Of a stretch of 19,001 bases of DNA, positions 16,331-19,001 are shown piece by piece. Source of the DNA: an uncultured Desulfuromonadales bacterium. Lineage in GTDB: Bacteria; Desulfobacterota; Desulfuromonadia; Desulfuromonadales; Geopsychrobacteraceae. The notes beneath the pieces were generated by a model. That model was not told the origin of the DNA and searched no databases. It saw only the letters and a program-made list of their open reading frames with translations. Position 1 is the stretch's first letter. The number at the start of each line of letters is the position of its first letter. The position numbers and the translations under genes were made by a program. The DNA lies in NCBI GenBank assembly GCA_945787295.1, contig CALZHQ010000057.1, forward strand, positions 1-19,001, read 5' to 3'.

Positions 16331-17729
16331 GTATCCGGTTTTTACTATTCTGATGGTGGACGATGAGCTTCCCTGGCTGCGTAGCCTGAGCATTACCCTC
16401 GAGGGGGCAGGCGGCTTCACTAACCTGTTGCAATGCAATGACAGCCGCGAGGTGATGGACCTTTTGGCCCGTTACGACATCGGTCTGATCCTGCTTGATC
16501 TGACCATGCCCCATATCGGCGGGGAAGAGCTGTTGAAAAAAATAAAACAGGATTATCCGGCGGTTCAGGTGATCATTCTCTCCGGCATGAACCAGCTGGA
16601 AACAGCGGTCGGCTGCATGCGCCTGGGAGCCTTCGATTATTTTGTCAAAACCGTTGATGAGGAACGACTGCTCGAGGGGGTGCGGCGGGCCGTGCGCATG
16701 ATCGAGCTCGAGCAGGAAAACCGCGCTATCCGGCAGCGTTTTTTTGATGACCAGCTTTCTTCCCATGCGGCCTTTGCCCCGATCGTCAGCGACAACCAGG
16801 CCATGCGCACCAGATTTAAGTACCTTGAGGCGGTGGCTCCCAGCACCCAGCCGATTCTGATTACCGGGGAGAGTGGCGTTGGTAAGGAGCTGTTTGCCAG
16901 GGCGATTCATGAGCTCAGTGGCAAAACCGGGTCGCTGGTTTCGGTGAATGTTGCCGGGCTCGATGATAATGTTTTTGCCGATACCTTGTTCGGGCACGCC
17001 AAGGGCGCCTACACCGGCGCGGCAACCTTGCGCCAGGGGATGATCGAAAGTGCCGGAAACGGGACCCTTTTTCTTGACGAAATCGGCGATTTGAGCCCGG
17101 TTTCCCAGGTCAAACTGCTGCGTCTGCTCCAAGAGTGCGAATACTATCCGCTCGGTAGCGACCAGCCGAAACAGATGACAGCCCGGGTTGTTGTCGCAAC
17201 CCACGCCGACCTGGAAAGGAAAATGGCCGCCGGTGAGTTCCGCCGGGATCTCTATTACCGTCTCATCTCGCATCACGTGCATATCCCGCCGTTGCGTGAT
17301 CGAAAGGATGATCTGGCTCTGTTGCTCGATCATTTTCTCAGCCAGATATCGGCGAAGCTGGGCAAGAAAAAACCGACCCCCCCGAAAGAGCTGGTGGTCC
17401 TCCTCTCAACCTACAGCTTTCCCGGAAATGTTCGTGAGCTGGAAGCGATGATCTACGATGCGGTCAGCCTACATGATTCCAAGACTCTCTCGATGAAGAG
17501 TTTTCTTGATCGGATCGGCCCGCAGGGAGAGTCGGCGCTGGCCGATTCTGCTCCTGTCTCAGACAATCCTTTCCACGATCTGGAAGAACTGCCTACGCTG
17601 TCGCAAGCCGGGCAACTGCTGGTCGACGAGGCGTTGCAGCGTTCGGCCGGGAATCAAAGTATCGCTGCGCGCCTGCTCGGCATATCCCAACCGGCACTGA
17701 GCAAACGGGTCAAGCTGAGCCGTGGCTGA
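16317..17729 (+). CDS. NtrC-family sigma54-dependent response regulator
   Basis: 470 residues from GTG at 16317, overlapping the kinase gene by 14 bases. The receiver domain (about 10-125) has the acidic pair in MVDDE, phosphoacceptor D61 in LILLDLTMP, and the conserved lysine in YFVKTVD. The AAA+ domain (about 155-385) shows Walker A GESGVGKE (184-191), the sigma54-contacting loop GAYTGA (230-235, with Tyr in place of the usual Phe, a common variant), Walker B TLFLDEIGD, and FRRDLYYRL. The C-terminus carries a Fis-type helix-turn-helix (NQSIAARLLGISQPALSKRVK) and ends four residues later. It should be phosphorylated by the preceding kinase, bind enhancer DNA and drive sigma54 promoters. A clear sigma54 promoter lies 186 bases past its stop, in front of the TAXI receptor, which is the obvious target. 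Confidence 0.94.
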   Translation: MDSRKYPVFTILMVDDELPWLRSLSITLEGAGGFTNLLQCNDSREVMDLLARYDIGLILLDLTMPHIGGEELLKKIKQDYPAVQVIILSGMNQLETAVGCMRLGAFDYFVKTVDEERLLEGVRRAVRMIELEQENRAIRQRFFDDQLSSHAAFAPIVSDNQAMRTRFKYLEAVAPSTQPILITGESGVGKELFARAIHELSGKTGSLVSVNVAGLDDNVFADTLFGHAKGAYTGAATLRQGMIESAGNGTLFLDEIGDLSPVSQVKLLRLLQECEYYPLGSDQPKQMTARVVVATHADLERKMAAGEFRRDLYYRLISHHVHIPPLRDRKDDLALLLDHFLSQISAKLGKKKPTPPKELVVLLSTYSFPGNVRELEAMIYDAVSLHDSKTLSMKSFLDRIGPQGESALADSAPVSDNPFHDLEELPTLSQAGQLLVDEALQRSAGNQSIAARLLGISQPALSKRVKLSRG

Positions 17730-17735
17730 ACCCCT

Positions 17736-17755
17736 ATAACTACAGCTATAGTTAT
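17736..17755. promoter_or_regulatory. 20-bp dyad, candidate enhancer site for the NtrC-type regulator
   Basis: ATAACTACAGCTATAGTTAT is symmetric at all but one position pair. It starts six bases past the regulator stop codon and is centred about 195 bases upstream of the expected sigma54 transcription start, within the range of enhancer sites for NtrC-class activators. It lacks a following T-tract and so is unlikely to be a terminator. Confidence 0.45.
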
Positions 17756-17872
17756 GCATTTCGTTATACTTCTTCAAGTACTTGTTTTTGTTTGACTATA
17801 TCTTCTGTCCGTAAAAGATTGCGGTCGTTTGGTTATAGGCCTTCATTGAGCGTTTTTCTGCTCTTCTTTTCT

Positions 17873-17897
17873 AGAACGCCATTATATGCGGCGTTTT
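17873..17897 (+). terminator. possible terminator upstream of the sigma54 promoter
   Basis: AGAACGCC (17873-17880) pairs with GGCGTTTT (17890-17897) with one G-T pair and a nine-base loop. The T-run is only four long and lies partly in the stem. It would end read-through from the regulator gene just before the receptor promoter. Confidence 0.35.
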
Positions 17898-17914
17898 CAG
17901 CCGTCTTCATCTGT

Positions 17915-17930
17915 TGGCACCCTCCTTGCT
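17915..17930 (+). promoter_or_regulatory. sigma54 (-24/-12) promoter of the second TAXI receptor
   Basis: TTGGCACCCTCCTTGCT occupies 17914-17930. The -24 GG (17916-17917) and -12 GC (17928-17929) are exactly 10 bases apart, and the site matches the consensus TGGCAC-N5-TTGCW throughout. Transcription would start near 17941, giving a leader of about 68 bases. The gene directly upstream encodes a sigma54 activator. Confidence 0.8.
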
Positions 17931-18008
17931 TTTTTGAGTTCTCATTATAAGCTTGATGATGTCCATTTCGGACCGATGACCCCTACCTAGAAGAGTTGAG
18001 GAGTGAAC

Positions 18009-18980
18009 ATGAAAAAGATTTTTATGTACTTGTTGGCCGTTGTTGTTGCCGCCAGTTTCGTCCCCTTCAGCCAGGCAGAAGCGCAGCAGTTTGTCACCAT
18101 CGGCACCGGTGGCGTGACCGGTGTTTACTACCCGACCGGTGGTGCTATCTGCCGACTGGTGAACAAAACCAAAAAAGAACACGGTATCCGTTGCTCGGTT
18201 GAAAGTACCGGTGGTTCCGTCTACAACCTGAACACCATTGCAGCCGGCGAACTCGACATGGGTGTTGCCCAGTCTGACTGGCAGTACCATGCCTACAATG
18301 GGACCAGTAAGTTTGAAGAGCAGGGCGCAAACAAGGACCTGCGCGCTGTGTTTTCCGTTCATCCTGAGCCGTTCACCATGGTCGCCAGGGCGGACTCCGG
18401 TATCAAGAACTTTACCGATATCAAGGGTAAGCGGGTCAACATTGGTAACCCCGGTTCCGGTCAGCGCGGAACCATGGAAGTTGTCATGGCCGCGACCGGT
18501 ATCACGGTTGACGACCTCAAACTGGCTTCCGAGTTGAAGGCCGCTGAGCAGGCTTCGGCCCTTTGCGACAACAAGGTCGACGCCATGGTTTATGTCGCTG
18601 GCCACCCGAACGGTTCCATCAAAGAAGCGACCACTTCCTGTGATTCGGTTCTGGTCAATGTGACCGGGCCGGCCATCGATAAGCTGATCAAGGAGAACTC
18701 CTACTACCGGACCGCCACCATTCCCGGCGGCATGTATCGCGGTACTGACGAAGACACCAAAACTTTTGGTGTCGGTGCAACCTTTGTTTCTTCGGCCAAG
18801 GTTCCTGAGAATGTCATCTACAATGTTGTCAAGGCAGTGTTCGAGAACTTCGACGACTTCAAGAAACTACACCCGGCGTTTGTCGTCCTGAAAAAAGAGG
18901 AAATGATCAAGGATGGCCTGTCGGCTCCCCTGCATGACGGTGCTGCCAAGTACTACCGCGAAGCGGGTCTGCTGAAATAA
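18009..18980 (+). CDS. TAXI-family TRAP transporter solute-binding protein, second copy
   Basis: 323 residues from ATG at 18009, with GAGGAG five bases upstream; an in-frame GTG at 18003 lies inside that site and is rejected. A signal peptide ([25 protein letters not shown]) leads into the TAXI family start [25 protein letters not shown]. The mature receptor should bind a small organic solute in the periplasm and hand it to a fused or two-part TRAP permease, expected just beyond the right edge because only 21 bases follow the stop. It pairs without gaps with the copy at 12652 (about 72% identity). A sigma54 promoter controls it, and the adjacent kinase/regulator pair is the likely switch. Substrates known for TAXI proteins include glutamate and other dicarboxylates, but none can be assigned here. 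Confidence 0.93.
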   Translation: MKKIFMYLLAVVVAASFVPFSQAEAQQFVTIGTGGVTGVYYPTGGAICRLVNKTKKEHGIRCSVESTGGSVYNLNTIAAGELDMGVAQSDWQYHAYNGTSKFEEQGANKDLRAVFSVHPEPFTMVARADSGIKNFTDIKGKRVNIGNPGSGQRGTMEVVMAATGITVDDLKLASELKAAEQASALCDNKVDAMVYVAGHPNGSIKEATTSCDSVLVNVTGPAIDKLIKENSYYRTATIPGGMYRGTDEDTKTFGVGATFVSSAKVPENVIYNVVKAVFENFDDFKKLHPAFVVLKKEEMIKDGLSAPLHDGAAKYYREAGLLK

Positions 18981-19001
18981 ATTCTCCCGAAGGTCCGTGA
19001 G

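Noticed and set aside
16167..17333. 388-codon minus-strand open frame antisense to the sigma54 regulator
   Set aside because: It spans the kinase/regulator overlap and the AAA+ domain of a clear gene on the other strand; the composition is that of a shadow frame.
1..19001. tRNA, rRNA, CRISPR array, insertion sequence or prophage genes
   Set aside because: I looked for these by eye and saw no cloverleaf-type sequences, regular spacer arrays, transposase motifs or integrase genes; a small RNA gene could be missed without a covariance search.

Overview
The window looks like chromosomal DNA of a Gram-negative bacterium, probably a Desulfuromonadales/Geobacter-type member of the old Deltaproteobacteria. 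The grounds are a lipid A-type acyltransferase, a lipoprotein and a periplasmic c-type cytochrome, large PAS and solute-binding-domain histidine kinases, a sigma54 activator with a matching -24/-12 promoter, TAXI-type TRAP receptors, and moderately GC-rich coding sequence. This placement is inferred from gene content; no rRNA or other taxonomic marker is present.

Left part (1-5700). The N-terminus of a LEPR-XLL protein, usually the head of a giant repeat adhesin, runs off the left edge on the minus strand behind a near-consensus sigma70 promoter. A minus-strand upp-uraA pair follows (uracil uptake and salvage to UMP). On the plus strand come a small lipoprotein gene with its own terminator, then an LpxL/HtrB-type acyltransferase followed by prfC (release factor 3), again ending in a terminator.

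Middle (5700-12400). There is an 892-residue membrane histidine kinase with HAMP and two PAS domains and no regulator beside it, then asnS. Convergent to asnS and sharing its terminator lies a minus-strand pair: a small monoheme cytochrome c and a GspE/PilB-type secretion ATPase without other pilus or secretion genes.

Right part (12400-19001). Two TAXI-type periplasmic receptors of exactly 323 residues each, about 72% identical after the signal peptide by hand count, bracket a thiol peroxidase (tpx) and a two-component system. The kinase carries its own periplasmic solute-binding domain and overlaps the gene for an NtrC-class regulator with a GAYTGA loop. The second receptor, just downstream, has a textbook sigma54 promoter (TTGGCAC-N5-TTGCT), with a 20-bp dyad about 195 bases upstream that could be the activator site. 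The likely reading is that the kinase senses a small solute and the regulator switches on the high-affinity TAXI transporter, whose permease should lie just past the right edge. The first receptor copy and tpx each have a different clear dyad in their promoter region, so the three units appear to be separately controlled.
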